36,626 bases of DNA from a virus (IMGVR_UViG_3300021964_000008:1-36626); one strand, 5' to 3'; shown: positions 21,004-29,103, numbered from the stretch's first letter. Translations and numbers: made by a program. The notes: a model not told the origin generated them from the letters alone.

Positions 21004-21375
21004 ATGGCTAGTACAATCGAAGGTATCGTTAACTTCAGCAACATCACCGCCCACGACGTTTACAATGGGCAGTCTACTGGTAAGTTCAGCATGACCATCA
21101 CGCTGTCAGAAGAGGACGCGGCACAACTTGCGGCTTCTGGCGTGAAGATCAAGGACTACAACGGCGCTAAACAGCGCAAGTTTTCCACGCAGTACGAAGT
21201 GGGCAACTATGACGCTGAGGGTGACCGACGCGTGGGAGAAGTACCGTACAACTCCCGTGTGCGCCTCCAGTACGACCTAGGTAAACCACATCCGGTTCAC
21301 GGTGTGTCTACCTACCTCAAGGCTGTCAAGGTTCTTGAGGAAGCAGAGTTCTCAGCACAAGCCGCTGAGTTCTAA
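21004..21375 (+). CDS. Single-stranded DNA-binding protein
   Basis: A 123-residue OB-fold-like protein: MASTIEGIVNFSNITAHDVY, GKFSMTITLSEEDAAQL, YEVGNYDAEG and a C-terminal tail VLEEAEFSAQAAEF, acidic with a terminal Phe as in T7 gp2.5-type proteins (the tail docks polymerase and helicase). It coats ssDNA during replication. Located directly before the primase-helicase, under its own promoter. Confidence 0.85.
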   Translation: MASTIEGIVNFSNITAHDVYNGQSTGKFSMTITLSEEDAAQLAASGVKIKDYNGAKQRKFSTQYEVGNYDAEGDRRVGEVPYNSRVRLQYDLGKPHPVHGVSTYLKAVKVLEEAEFSAQAAEF

Positions 21376-21378
21376 ACA

Positions 21379-22998
21379 ATGGAGAAGGCCAAGTTCCTTC
21401 GCCATGAGGGCTGTCCGAAGTGTAATTCTTCGGACTCCCTCGCTATCTATGACGACAACGGTCAACACTGCTTCAGTGCTGGCTGTGGGTACCACGTAAG
21501 CGGAGACGGTAAAGTGACAACAGTTACACCATCATTACCAAAGGCCAAAGCCCTTGAGATGTTCGGGGTTGTTGCCGCCATTCCTACCCGCAAGATATCC
21601 TCCGACACCTGCGCTCACTACGGCGTGACAGTGGAGTACAGCAACACCGGAGGCATCAGCAAACACCACTACCCTTATTACCATCCCGACACTAGTGAGA
21701 TGTGCGCCACCAAGGTGCGCCAAGTGGACACCAAGAACTTTTATGCTACTGGTGACCTCGCCAAGGCAGGACTCTTTGGTCAAACCGTGTGTCGTGGCTC
21801 TGGTAAGTTCGTGACCATCACAGAGGGTGAGCTTGACGCTCTGGCAGTGTACGAGATGTTCGGCAAGTCCTATGACGTTGTGTCGCTGAAGTGTGGTGCG
21901 TCCAACGCAGAGCGTGAGATCAAGCAGTCCCTTGAGTGGCTCGAAGGGTACGACAACGTAGTCCTGTGCTTTGACAACGACAAGGCAGGACAAGCGGCAG
22001 TTGACTCAGTGAAGGACCTATTCAGTCCCAACAAGCTGAAGATCTGCAAGCTACCTGTGAAGGACGCTTCGGACATGCTCATGGCTAACCGGATCAAGGA
22101 CTTCACTACAGCATGGTGGAACGCCAAAGTTTACCGGCCTGACGGCATTGTTGCAGGGACGGACACTTGGGACGCTCTGGTCAAAAAGAGACAGGTAAAG
22201 TCCATCCCTTACCCTTGGGAAGGCCTGAACCGCATCACACGAGGACACAGACCCTATGAGCTTGTCACGATTACCAGCGGTAGTGGAATGGGGAAATCAC
22301 AATTCATTCGCGAAATTGAGTACGATCTACTACAGCGATGCGAAGGAAATATTGGAGTCCTTGCTCTTGAGGAAGATCTGGCCCGAACTAGTCTTGGGAT
22401 CATGTCGGTGGCGGCAAATAGACCGCTACACTTGGAAGAGGACACGCCTGTGGACGAACTTCGCCCCTTCTGGGATGCCACACTGGGTAGTGGAAGGTAC
22501 TACCTATTCGACCACTGGGGGTCAACTTCAACCGACAATCTCTTGGCCCGTGTACGCTACATGGCAAAGGCCTTGGACTGCCGGTACGTTATACTTGACC
22601 ACCTGTCCATCGTCGTGTCTTCCCAAGAAAGCGGAGATGAGCGCAAAGCAATCGACGAGATTATGACCAAGTTGCGAACCCTTGTCGCTGAGACTGGCAT
22701 CAGTCTGTTCCTCGTGTCACACCTACGCCGGTCACAAGGCAAGGCACACGAGGACGGTGCTCAGATCAGCTTGGGTGAGCTTCGGGGTTCTCAGGCTATC
22801 GCCCAGTTGTCCGACATTGTGATCGGCATGGAACGTGACCAGCAGAACCCAGACGACTCGATCCGTAACACCACTACAGTCCGTGTGTTGAAGAACCGTT
22901 ACACCGGAGAAACAGGCCCCGCTTGTTGGCTCCAGTACGACCGTAACACCGGACGGATGGCAGAAGTACCTAACCCAGAAGTAGGGGGTGACTTTTGA
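21379..22998 (+). CDS. Fused DNA primase-helicase
   Basis: A 539-residue T7 gp4-type protein. A zinc-binding domain has C12, C15, C31 and C36. The TOPRIM primase core has EGELDALAVYEMF (about 149) and CFDNDKAGQ (about 197). The DnaB-like helicase has Walker A SGSGMGKS (about 300), Walker B VILDHLS (about 406), an SHLRRSQGK segment and an ARG-finger-like NRYTGETG. It unwinds and primes at the fork with the polymerase that follows. Confidence 0.95.
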   Translation: MEKAKFLRHEGCPKCNSSDSLAIYDDNGQHCFSAGCGYHVSGDGKVTTVTPSLPKAKALEMFGVVAAIPTRKISSDTCAHYGVTVEYSNTGGISKHHYPYYHPDTSEMCATKVRQVDTKNFYATGDLAKAGLFGQTVCRGSGKFVTITEGELDALAVYEMFGKSYDVVSLKCGASNAEREIKQSLEWLEGYDNVVLCFDNDKAGQAAVDSVKDLFSPNKLKICKLPVKDASDMLMANRIKDFTTAWWNAKVYRPDGIVAGTDTWDALVKKRQVKSIPYPWEGLNRITRGHRPYELVTITSGSGMGKSQFIREIEYDLLQRCEGNIGVLALEEDLARTSLGIMSVAANRPLHLEEDTPVDELRPFWDATLGSGRYYLFDHWGSTSTDNLLARVRYMAKALDCRYVILDHLSIVVSSQESGDERKAIDEIMTKLRTLVAETGISLFLVSHLRRSQGKAHEDGAQISLGELRGSQAIAQLSDIVIGMERDQQNPDDSIRNTTTVRVLKNRYTGETGPACWLQYDRNTGRMAEVPNPEVGGDF

Positions 22999-23156
22999 TT
23001 TGCTGGACCTGTAAAGACGACCTGATCTGGAACGTAGACCATTCAGAACAGGACGACCAAGGCAACGAGGTACTGGTTAGTTACTTCCATTGCCCTACCT
23101 GCAACGCTGAGGTTGTTTTTTACCACGGAGAGTCAAAAGATAGTGATTTATCTTGA
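22995..23156 (+). CDS. Small zinc-ribbon protein with TTG start
   Basis: A 53-residue protein read from TTG at 22995, overlapping the helicase stop (TTGA), with AGGGGGTGAC immediately upstream. Sequence MICWTCKDDLIWNVDHSEQD, then YFHCPTCNAEVVFYHGE. CWTC and CPTC form a four-Cys zinc ribbon. Its end overlaps the polymerase start by 14 bases. Likely a small replication or transcription accessory; role unknown. Confidence 0.72.
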   Translation: MICWTCKDDLIWNVDHSEQDDQGNEVLVSYFHCPTCNAEVVFYHGESKDSDLS

Positions 23157-24849
23157 CATTGAGACAGACGGACTTTCACCGACAGTGATCTGGTGTGCTG
23201 TTACCCGTGAAAACGGGGTAAATACCGTACACACTACCCCAGACACCCTCTGTGAGGCTCTCAGTGGCTCTCAGAGCGTGATTGGGCACAACCTAATAGG
23301 GTACGACCTCCCAGCCTTAGAGCGCCTCTGGGGCGTTTCTGTGGCCTCTGAGAGGGTGTTAGACACGCTCATTTTGTCCCGTCTGGCAGACCCAAGTCGG
23401 TCTGGTGGGCACTCTCTGGCGGCTTGGGGTAATCGTCTGGGCTACCAAAAGGGTGACTACAACGACTGGTCACACCTGAATGACGAGATGATCGAGTACT
23501 GCAAACGTGACACAGAAGTCACAGAAAAGGTTTACCAAGCCTTGACAAATGAACTGGCTGAGTTTTCAGAGGACTCAATTCAGCTAGAGCACAAGGTGGC
23601 TTGGGTTATCACACAGCAGGAGCGCAACGGCTGGTTGTTAGATCAAAAGATGGCGCATGAACTAATAGCAGAACTAAAGGAGAAGCAATATGAGCTTCAA
23701 GAGCGAGTGCAACAGACTTTCTATCCGTTGCCTGTATATGTTAAGAGTGTTTCGCCAAGGTTTAAAAAGGACGGCACGTTATCTTCCGTGGGCCTCAAGT
23801 TCCTTGGTGACCGCTGGACGCAAGTCGCGGGTGACTTCTCGCGGATTGACTTCCCAGAGTTCAACCTAGGCTCTAGGCAACAGATCGGGAAGTACCTAAT
23901 GCACTTCGGGTGGAAGCCTGAGAAGTTCACTGAAACAGGACAGCCAATCGTAGACGAGAGCGTCCTGTCAGGAGTCTCAGGTATACCCGAAGCGCAGATG
24001 ATCGCTGAGTACCTACTGGTGCAGAAGCGTATCGCTCAGGTACAGTCTTGGCTTGAGCATGTTGAGAACGACGGTAGAGTTCATGGTCAGGTAGTCACCA
24101 ATGGTGCCGTCACTGGACGCATGACCCACCGAACGCCCAACATGGCTCAAGTCCCAGCAAGCTACAGCCCTTACGGCAAGCAGTGTCGCCAGTGCTGGAC
24201 TGTGCCACAGGGTAAATCACTAGTCGGCTTTGACGCTTCTGGGCTGGAACTCAGGATGCTGGCTCACTACATGAACGACAAGGAGTACACTAATGTCCTG
24301 CTCAGAGAAGACATTCATACTAGAAACCAAATGGCTACGGGACTTGAAACTCGTGCTCAGGCAAAAACTTTCATCTATGCTTTCCTCTACGGGGCAGGAG
24401 ACGCCAAAATTGGAGCTATCGTCGGAGGAAATGCTAAAGTTGGCTCAGAACTCAAAGAGCGATTTCTACGAAATACACCTGCTCTTGCAGACCTTCGAGA
24501 TCGTGTTGGACGAGCGGCTGAGCGAGGCTACGTTAAAGGTCTTGACGGAAGGAAGCTCTGGGTTAGATCCAATCATAGTGCATTAAACACACTGCTACAG
24601 GGTGCTGGGGCCATAGTTATGAAACAGGCGTTGGTAACACTGGACGACTATGCCCAGCAGTGGGACTTAGACTACAAGTTTGTGGGGAACGTACATGACG
24701 AAGTACAATCGGAGGTGGTTACAGAACAAGCAGAGAAGTTCGGTTGGCTTGCTGTCGAGTGCCTCAAGGCGGCTGGCGTACACTTTGGACTGCGGTGCCC
24801 CCTCGACGGAGAGTTCAAAGTTGGAAGAACATGGGAGGAAACTCACTGA
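23143..24849 (+). CDS. Family A DNA polymerase with 3'-5' exonuclease
   Basis: From GTG at 23143 (MIYLDIETDGLSP), with GGAGAG about ten bases upstream; 568 residues. The exonuclease domain has DIE (residues 5-7), a GHNLIGYDLPAL segment and the YCKRDTEVT motif. Polymerase motif A is DASGLELRM (about 364), motif B RAQAKTFIYAFLYG (about 402-415) and motif C VHDE (about 518). The residue matching E. coli Phe762 is Tyr, as in T7. It would copy the genome with the primase-helicase. Confidence 0.95.
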   Translation: MIYLDIETDGLSPTVIWCAVTRENGVNTVHTTPDTLCEALSGSQSVIGHNLIGYDLPALERLWGVSVASERVLDTLILSRLADPSRSGGHSLAAWGNRLGYQKGDYNDWSHLNDEMIEYCKRDTEVTEKVYQALTNELAEFSEDSIQLEHKVAWVITQQERNGWLLDQKMAHELIAELKEKQYELQERVQQTFYPLPVYVKSVSPRFKKDGTLSSVGLKFLGDRWTQVAGDFSRIDFPEFNLGSRQQIGKYLMHFGWKPEKFTETGQPIVDESVLSGVSGIPEAQMIAEYLLVQKRIAQVQSWLEHVENDGRVHGQVVTNGAVTGRMTHRTPNMAQVPASYSPYGKQCRQCWTVPQGKSLVGFDASGLELRMLAHYMNDKEYTNVLLREDIHTRNQMATGLETRAQAKTFIYAFLYGAGDAKIGAIVGGNAKVGSELKERFLRNTPALADLRDRVGRAAERGYVKGLDGRKLWVRSNHSALNTLLQGAGAIVMKQALVTLDDYAQQWDLDYKFVGNVHDEVQSEVVTEQAEKFGWLAVECLKAAGVHFGLRCPLDGEFKVGRTWEETH

Positions 24850-25286
24850 TGTTCCAGATAGACTTCCTAGAGGATGACCATTTTGATCTAGGAGGAGACA
24901 CAAAGGAGTGCAGTAAGTGCAAGACTACGCTTCCCTTGTCGTCCTTCTCCAGACACTCAGGAGGCAACTACCTTAGACCAGAGTGCAAGAAGTGCAACAA
25001 CGAACTGTCCAAAGTAAGGGAGAAACTAAAGCAAGAGTACGGGATGCCAGAGTCGGGATACAACTGTCCTATCTGCCTTAATGACGAAGATTCCGTCAGG
25101 GGCAAGGGCAACACGAAGAACGGTTCTTGGGTTATAGACCACTGTCACGAAACTGAGGAGTTTAGAGGCTGGTTATGTCATAAATGTAATAGATCACTAG
25201 GAGGGTTTGACGACAGTGTTGACACGTTGTTGAGAGCCGTCACTTATTTGAGGGAAGCTAATGAAAAATCTGTACACACTGGTTGA
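24849..25286 (+). CDS. Recombination endonuclease VII-like
   Basis: A 145-residue protein starting at ATG 24849 (TGATG overlap with the polymerase stop; a longer frame would sit inside polymerase). Residues 20-55 hold a zinc-binding region (CSKCKTT ... CKKCNN). The nuclease domain has CPICLND, then VIDHCHETEEFRGWLCHKCN and LGGFDDSVDTL, the HNH/Endo VII hallmark. It resolves branched DNA before packaging and may help degrade host DNA. Confidence 0.92.
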   Translation: MFQIDFLEDDHFDLGGDTKECSKCKTTLPLSSFSRHSGGNYLRPECKKCNNELSKVREKLKQEYGMPESGYNCPICLNDEDSVRGKGNTKNGSWVIDHCHETEEFRGWLCHKCNRSLGGFDDSVDTLLRAVTYLREANEKSVHTG

Positions 25287-26124
25287 CGACATCTACAAGT
25301 TGGTGTCCACAAAGGAACCGACTGAGGGTGTTGACGTAGAAGCCTGTATTGAGTTGTTTGGCGAGAACGTCAAGGACCTGATGCGTAAAGAGTTCACACA
25401 GGAGCGTGACGGTAGAAAGCTGCGAATGTCTAACATTGGGCGCGAAGACCGTTACCTGTGGAACCTCTACAATGACGTAGAAGGGACTGACGACATACAG
25501 CCGCACACTTACGTTAAGTTTCTGTACGGGCATTTGATTGAAGAACTGTTGCTGTTCCTGACGCGAATGGCTGGGCACGAGGTAACTGATGAGCAAAAGC
25601 GGTGTGAAGTCAACGGTATTAAAGGTAGTATGGACTGCAAAATTGACGGTGTTGTCACTGATGTCAAGTCTGTATCGTCTTACGGGTTTAGAAAGTTTAA
25701 AGATGGAAGTCTGGCTTTTGACGACCCGTTTGGATACGTTGCTCAAATTAAAGGCTATGCGCACTCAGAAGGAGAGACAAAGTTCGGATGGCTAGCAATG
25801 GACAAGCAGAACGGACACCTGACGTACCTCCTGTACGACACGGAAGACACTCAGGCTCCTATCTATGACCTGATTAGCTATGACATTGAGGAGCGAATTG
25901 AACACGTAAAAAAGCTAGTGGAGCAACCTACGCCCCCAGACGTTTGCTACGAAACTATCGAAGATGGAAAGAGTGGAAACCTGAAACTCGCCGTAGGATG
26001 CTCCTACTGTTCTTACAAAAAACAATGCTGGCCTACCGTTCGCGCCTTCGCGTACTCTGGCGGTCCTAGATTTCTCGTGGAGGTACACAATGAGCCGAAG
26101 GTTCAAGAAATCAAACTTTCGTAG
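25261..26124 (+). CDS. PD-(D/E)XK exonuclease, RecB/Cas4-like
   Basis: A 287-residue nuclease. The core has KGSMDCKIDGVVTDVKSVSS (about 121-140) giving the D ... (D)xK motif, then GYVAQIKGYA (QxxxY-like). Near the C-terminus cysteines C-x18-C-x2-C-x5-C (ending CSYCSYKKQCW) match the iron-sulfur-like cluster of Cas4/AddB nucleases. It would be a recombination or host-DNA-degrading exonuclease. Overlaps Endo VII by 26 bases and the next gene by 35. Confidence 0.85.
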   Translation: MKNLYTLVDDIYKLVSTKEPTEGVDVEACIELFGENVKDLMRKEFTQERDGRKLRMSNIGREDRYLWNLYNDVEGTDDIQPHTYVKFLYGHLIEELLLFLTRMAGHEVTDEQKRCEVNGIKGSMDCKIDGVVTDVKSVSSYGFRKFKDGSLAFDDPFGYVAQIKGYAHSEGETKFGWLAMDKQNGHLTYLLYDTEDTQAPIYDLISYDIEERIEHVKKLVEQPTPPDVCYETIEDGKSGNLKLAVGCSYCSYKKQCWPTVRAFAYSGGPRFLVEVHNEPKVQEIKLS

Positions 26125-26476
26125 TATTTTTGAAGAAGACGTTGCCAAGATTCTAAAAGGAGACTTTGACTATGAACCCTATAGTATACCTTATACTATT
26201 AGCCGCAGTTACCGTCCTGACTTCGTTCATCACGCTTCTGGTGTTCTCGTGGAGTGTAAGGGATTCTTTAGAGAAGGAGACACCAAGAAGTACACCAGCA
26301 TCAGAGACAGTCTCCCAGAAGACCAGCAACTCGTCTTCGTCCTGATGAGTCCCAACAAGAAAATACGAAAAGGTGCCAAAATGACTATGGCTGAATGGTG
26401 TGACAAAGAGCGTTTTTTGTGGTATACTATTAGTACACTTGAGGAGTTGGTTGACCATGCTTTATCTAACACTTGA
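26090..26476 (+). CDS. T7 endonuclease I-like Holliday junction resolvase
   Basis: A 128-residue protein (T7 gp3 is 149). The catalytic set is visible: E15/E16 in SIFEEDVAKIL, D44 in YRPDF, and E55 and K57 in VLVECKGFF, matching Glu20, Asp55, Glu65, Lys67 of T7 gp3. It cuts four-way junctions and debranches DNA for packaging. The gene contains a 19-base palindrome (26181-26199) and the promoter at 26400-26428. Confidence 0.92.
   Translation: MSRRFKKSNFRSIFEEDVAKILKGDFDYEPYSIPYTISRSYRPDFVHHASGVLVECKGFFREGDTKKYTSIRDSLPEDQQLVFVLMSPNKKIRKGAKMTMAEWCDKERFLWYTISTLEELVDHALSNT
26181..26199. promoter_or_regulatory. Palindrome ATAGTATACCTTATACTAT
   Basis: Perfect 8-base arms around CCT, inside the endonuclease I-like gene (codons for PYSIPYTI). 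The right arm is followed by TAG, giving TATACTATTAG, also present at the promoter near 26423. No good -35 is seen for either strand. It could be an operator. Confidence 0.5.
26400..26428 (+). promoter_or_regulatory. Internal promoter near the end of the endonuclease gene
   Basis: GTGACA, 17-base spacer, TATACT with TGG before it (extended -10), then ATTAGT. Transcription would start near 26435, about 22 bases before the ATG at 26457. It would add expression of the small genes and the ribonucleotide reductase. Confidence 0.82.
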
Positions 26477-26645
26477 TGAGCTACGGGACAAGTTGCTAGA
26501 CCAGTACGACCCTGATGACCTGATTGAACTGCTTCAGATATCAGCAGAGGAACTTCTAGACCGCTTTGAGGACAAACTAATCAACCGTTTTGAAACATTA
26601 CAAGACGAGTTTCTTGAGGAAGTTGAGGACGACGATGAGTATTGA
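26457..26645 (+). CDS. Small acidic coiled-coil protein
   Basis: A 62-residue protein from ATG 26457 (MLYLTLDELRDKLLDQYD), with GAGGAG about ten bases upstream. Helical and acidic throughout, ending FLEEVEDDDEY. I prefer this start to the upstream one at 26400, which lies in the promoter. Overlaps the resolvase gene by 20 bases and the next by 11. Function unknown. Confidence 0.75.
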   Translation: MLYLTLDELRDKLLDQYDPDDLIELLQISAEELLDRFEDKLINRFETLQDEFLEEVEDDDEY

Positions 26646-26898
26646 TGACGCAACGCCAGACGAGTGGGACGCAGTAAGTAAGCCACAGCACTACAACACA
26701 GGTAAAGTAGAGTGCATCGACGCAATGAGAGCCGCTAGCCGCAACGCAGAGCTAGAGCCGTTTCAAGGCTACCTGTGGCTCAACGCCTTTAAGTACCTGT
26801 GGCGCTGGCCCTACAAGCGTAAACCAATCGAGGACCTACGCAAGGCCCGTTGGTACATTGATCGACTTATACAGGAGCACAACAATGGAGATAATTAA
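26635..26898 (+). CDS. DUF3310 protein (nucleotide kinase-like)
   Basis: An 87-residue protein: MSIDDATPDEWDAVSKPQHYN, then VECIDAMRA, a helical FQGYLWLNAFKYLWRW and KPIEDLRKARWYIDRLI. The PxHY, ECID and FKYLWR pattern is that of DUF3310, widespread in phages and sometimes called nucleotide kinase, with unclear activity. Its place before a ribonucleotide reductase fits nucleotide metabolism. Confidence 0.9.
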   Translation: MSIDDATPDEWDAVSKPQHYNTGKVECIDAMRAASRNAELEPFQGYLWLNAFKYLWRWPYKRKPIEDLRKARWYIDRLIQEHNNGDN

Positions 26899-27142
26899 GG
26901 GAAACTTTGACAAGAAGAAGGAGGAAGAGCCTGTAAACAAACAGGAGCAGATACGAGAGGCGTTGAAAGCCCTACTGTACAACACAGACCTCAGCCCTTA
27001 TGACGAGATGGTGTTGATACTGAACAGCACAGCTGGAGAAGGCACCAGTATCTCAACAAACTGCCAGCTGGCTGATACTCATTTTCTGCTTTGCTTTGCC
27101 GCACAGACGCTTTTAGACGGCTCGATTACATTAGGAGAATAA
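26885..27142 (+). CDS. Small protein before the reductase, unknown function
   Basis: An 85-residue protein from ATG 26885 (MEIIKGNFDKKKEEE), with a charged N-terminus followed by helical REALKALLYNTDLSPYDEMV and a C-terminal HFLLCFAAQTLLDGSI. No family identified. It overlaps the DUF3310 gene by 14 bases and ends one base before the reductase start. Confidence 0.75.
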   Translation: MEIIKGNFDKKKEEEPVNKQEQIREALKALLYNTDLSPYDEMVLILNSTAGEGTSISTNCQLADTHFLLCFAAQTLLDGSITLGE

Positions 27143-27143
27143 C

Positions 27144-29015
27144 TTGGACGCATATCAACAGTACATACACAAGTCACGTTACGCACGTTACCTGCCAGAG
27201 CAGCAACGGCGTGAGACTTGGAAAGAAACAGTAGGGCGGTACGTGGACTACTGGGGTGACAAGCTAGACGACAAGGAGCGCAAAGAAGTCTTCTGGGCTA
27301 TCCATGACCTTGATGTTATGCCGTCTATGCGAGCACTGATGACGGCAGGTAAGGCTCTTGATCGTGACAACGTAGCTGGTTTTAACTGTAGTTATATGCC
27401 TATTGACCATCCTAAAGCATTTGATGAGATGATGTACGTCCTCATGTGCGGTACAGGTGTTGGCTTCAGTGTTGAACGTCAGTACATTAACAAACTACCT
27501 GAAGTCGCGGAGGACTTCCATGAAACCGATACAGTTATTCACGTTGCCGACAGCAAAATTGGTTGGGCTAAAGCGTACAGAGAGCTTATCAGCTTGCTCT
27601 ATTCAGGCCAACTTCCAAAGTGGGACGTATCTACAGTTAGACCTGCTGGGGCAACCCTTAATACTTTCGGGGGTCGAGCAAGTGGTCCGGAACCTCTTGT
27701 TGACTTGTTTAAGTTCACCACTGAAGTCTTTCGCTCCGCTGCTGGAAGAAAACTTAGCTCCATCGAGTGTCACGATATCTGCTGTAAGATTGCACAGATC
27801 GTCGTCGTGGGCGGGGTCAGACGAAGTGCTCTCATCAGTCTCAGTAATCTCACGGACGATCGCATCCGACGATGCAAGTCAGGACAATGGTGGGTAGATA
27901 ATCCTCAACGTGGTCTAGCTAACAACAGTGCTTGTTACACTGAGAAGCCAGACTTCCAAGCCTTCCTTAACGAGTGGACTAGTTTATATGAATCACGATC
28001 TGGTGAACGAGGTGTCTTTAGTCGAGTGGCAAGTCAAAAGCAAGCTGAGAAGAACGGCAGACGAGATGCTACCTATGATTTTGGAACTAATCCATGTAGT
28101 GAGATCATCCTCCGACCCTACCAATTCTGTAACCTATCGGAAGTTGTTGTCAGGTCAACCGATACGCTCAAAGACCTCAAACGAAAAGTACGAATTGCGA
28201 CTATCCTTGGAACTCTCCAAGCTACCCTGACGGACTTTCGTTATCTGCGTAAGGTGTGGAAGGACAACACTGAGGAAGAAGCCCTGCTAGGCGTGTCCCT
28301 GACAGGTATCATGGATCACCCTGTTATGTCTGGGAGGACAGGAGATGAGTATAAGACGCTCAAGAAATGGCTGGATGATTTACGACAAGAAGCTATCGAC
28401 TGTAATAAGAGATTTGCTAGCCGGTTGGGGATTAATGTGTCTACTGCTATCACTGCTGTCAAGCCTTCCGGAACCGTTAGCCAACTGGTTGATTCGGCCT
28501 CTGGGATACACCCTCGCTATTCTGCTCAATACATCCGCAGGGTAAGGGCAGACTCGCGTGATCCTCTGTGTGCCGTCTTAGAGGCCTCTGGAGTGCCTGT
28601 AGAGGACGACGTTATGTCACCCACTACCAAGGTATTCAGCTTCCCCATTAAAGCGCCTGACGGGGCTGTGACGGCCTCTGAGATGTCTGCGATGGAGCAG
28701 GTGAAGCTGTGGGAGGTGTATCAGGATCACTGGTGTGAGCACAAGCCGTCAATGACCTGTTACTATCGTGACCATGAGTTTCTGGAGGTGGGACAGTGGC
28801 TGTACAACAAGTTTGACAAGGTAAGCGGCATCAGCTTCCTGCCTTACTCAGACCACACGTATCAGCAAGCGCCCTACGAGCCGATAGACCTGAAAACGTA
28901 CAAGGCATTAGCCAAGGCATTTCCAGAGTCTATCGACTGGGACATCTCTGAAGGGAGTGACATGACCGAAGGGTCCCAGCAGTTAGCCTGTACCGGCAAC
29001 AACTGCGAACTGTGA
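27144..29015 (+). CDS. nrdJ: Class II (B12-dependent) ribonucleoside-triphosphate reductase
   Basis: A 623-residue monomeric reductase like that of Lactobacillus leichmannii. The TTG start follows TTAGGAGAATAAC. Key residues: C82 (in NCSYMP) and C329 as the redox pair, thiyl C318 in NPCSEI with N316 and E320 alongside; PSGTVSQL in the barrel; C616 and C621 in the tail CTGNNC, which re-reduces the active site. It is shorter than the bacterial enzyme (739) and lacks an ATP cone. It makes dNTPs from host nucleotides using adenosylcobalamin. Confidence 0.95.
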   Translation: MDAYQQYIHKSRYARYLPEQQRRETWKETVGRYVDYWGDKLDDKERKEVFWAIHDLDVMPSMRALMTAGKALDRDNVAGFNCSYMPIDHPKAFDEMMYVLMCGTGVGFSVERQYINKLPEVAEDFHETDTVIHVADSKIGWAKAYRELISLLYSGQLPKWDVSTVRPAGATLNTFGGRASGPEPLVDLFKFTTEVFRSAAGRKLSSIECHDICCKIAQIVVVGGVRRSALISLSNLTDDRIRRCKSGQWWVDNPQRGLANNSACYTEKPDFQAFLNEWTSLYESRSGERGVFSRVASQKQAEKNGRRDATYDFGTNPCSEIILRPYQFCNLSEVVVRSTDTLKDLKRKVRIATILGTLQATLTDFRYLRKVWKDNTEEEALLGVSLTGIMDHPVMSGRTGDEYKTLKKWLDDLRQEAIDCNKRFASRLGINVSTAITAVKPSGTVSQLVDSASGIHPRYSAQYIRRVRADSRDPLCAVLEASGVPVEDDVMSPTTKVFSFPIKAPDGAVTASEMSAMEQVKLWEVYQDHWCEHKPSMTCYYRDHEFLEVGQWLYNKFDKVSGISFLPYSDHTYQQAPYEPIDLKTYKALAKAFPESIDWDISEGSDMTEGSQQLACTGNNCEL

Positions 29016-29044
29016 CGCTAAGTGAGTTTATTGTTCTGCTATTT

Positions 29045-29063
29045 TGTATAGAATGACTATACA
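29045..29063. repeat. Inverted repeat TGTATAG/CTATACA
   Basis: A perfect 7-base inverted repeat with a five-base spacer between the reductase stop and the terminator. It may form a transcript hairpin or be an operator-like site; its ATG overlaps the 16-codon frame. Confidence 0.45.
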
Positions 29064-29103
29064 TAAAGGCGGTAAATTAAACCAGCTAGAGCGCATCCTT
29101 TAG
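29053..29103 (+). pseudogene. 16-codon remnant resembling an HTH protein start
   Basis: ATG to TAG encodes MTIHKGGKLNQLERIL, which looks like the first helix of small phage helix-turn-helix proteins (pattern HKGGxLNQLExIL). The expected recognition helix does not follow; a stop and then the terminator come instead. It is most likely a truncated gene remnant or a chance frame. Confidence 0.4.

Noticed and set aside
21535-21993. 152-codon minus-strand frame
   Set aside because: Antisense to the primase domain, whose motifs are clear.
24744-24848. Longer upstream start for the Endo VII gene
   Set aside because: It would overlap the polymerase for over 100 bases; the ATG at 24849 overlaps the stop as elsewhere in this genome.
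25258-25764. 168-codon minus-strand frame
   Set aside because: Antisense to the PD-(D/E)XK nuclease; no minus-strand gene is expected there.
27457-27897. 146-codon plus-strand frame inside the reductase
   Set aside because: Shadow of the reductase frame, which has all catalytic residues.
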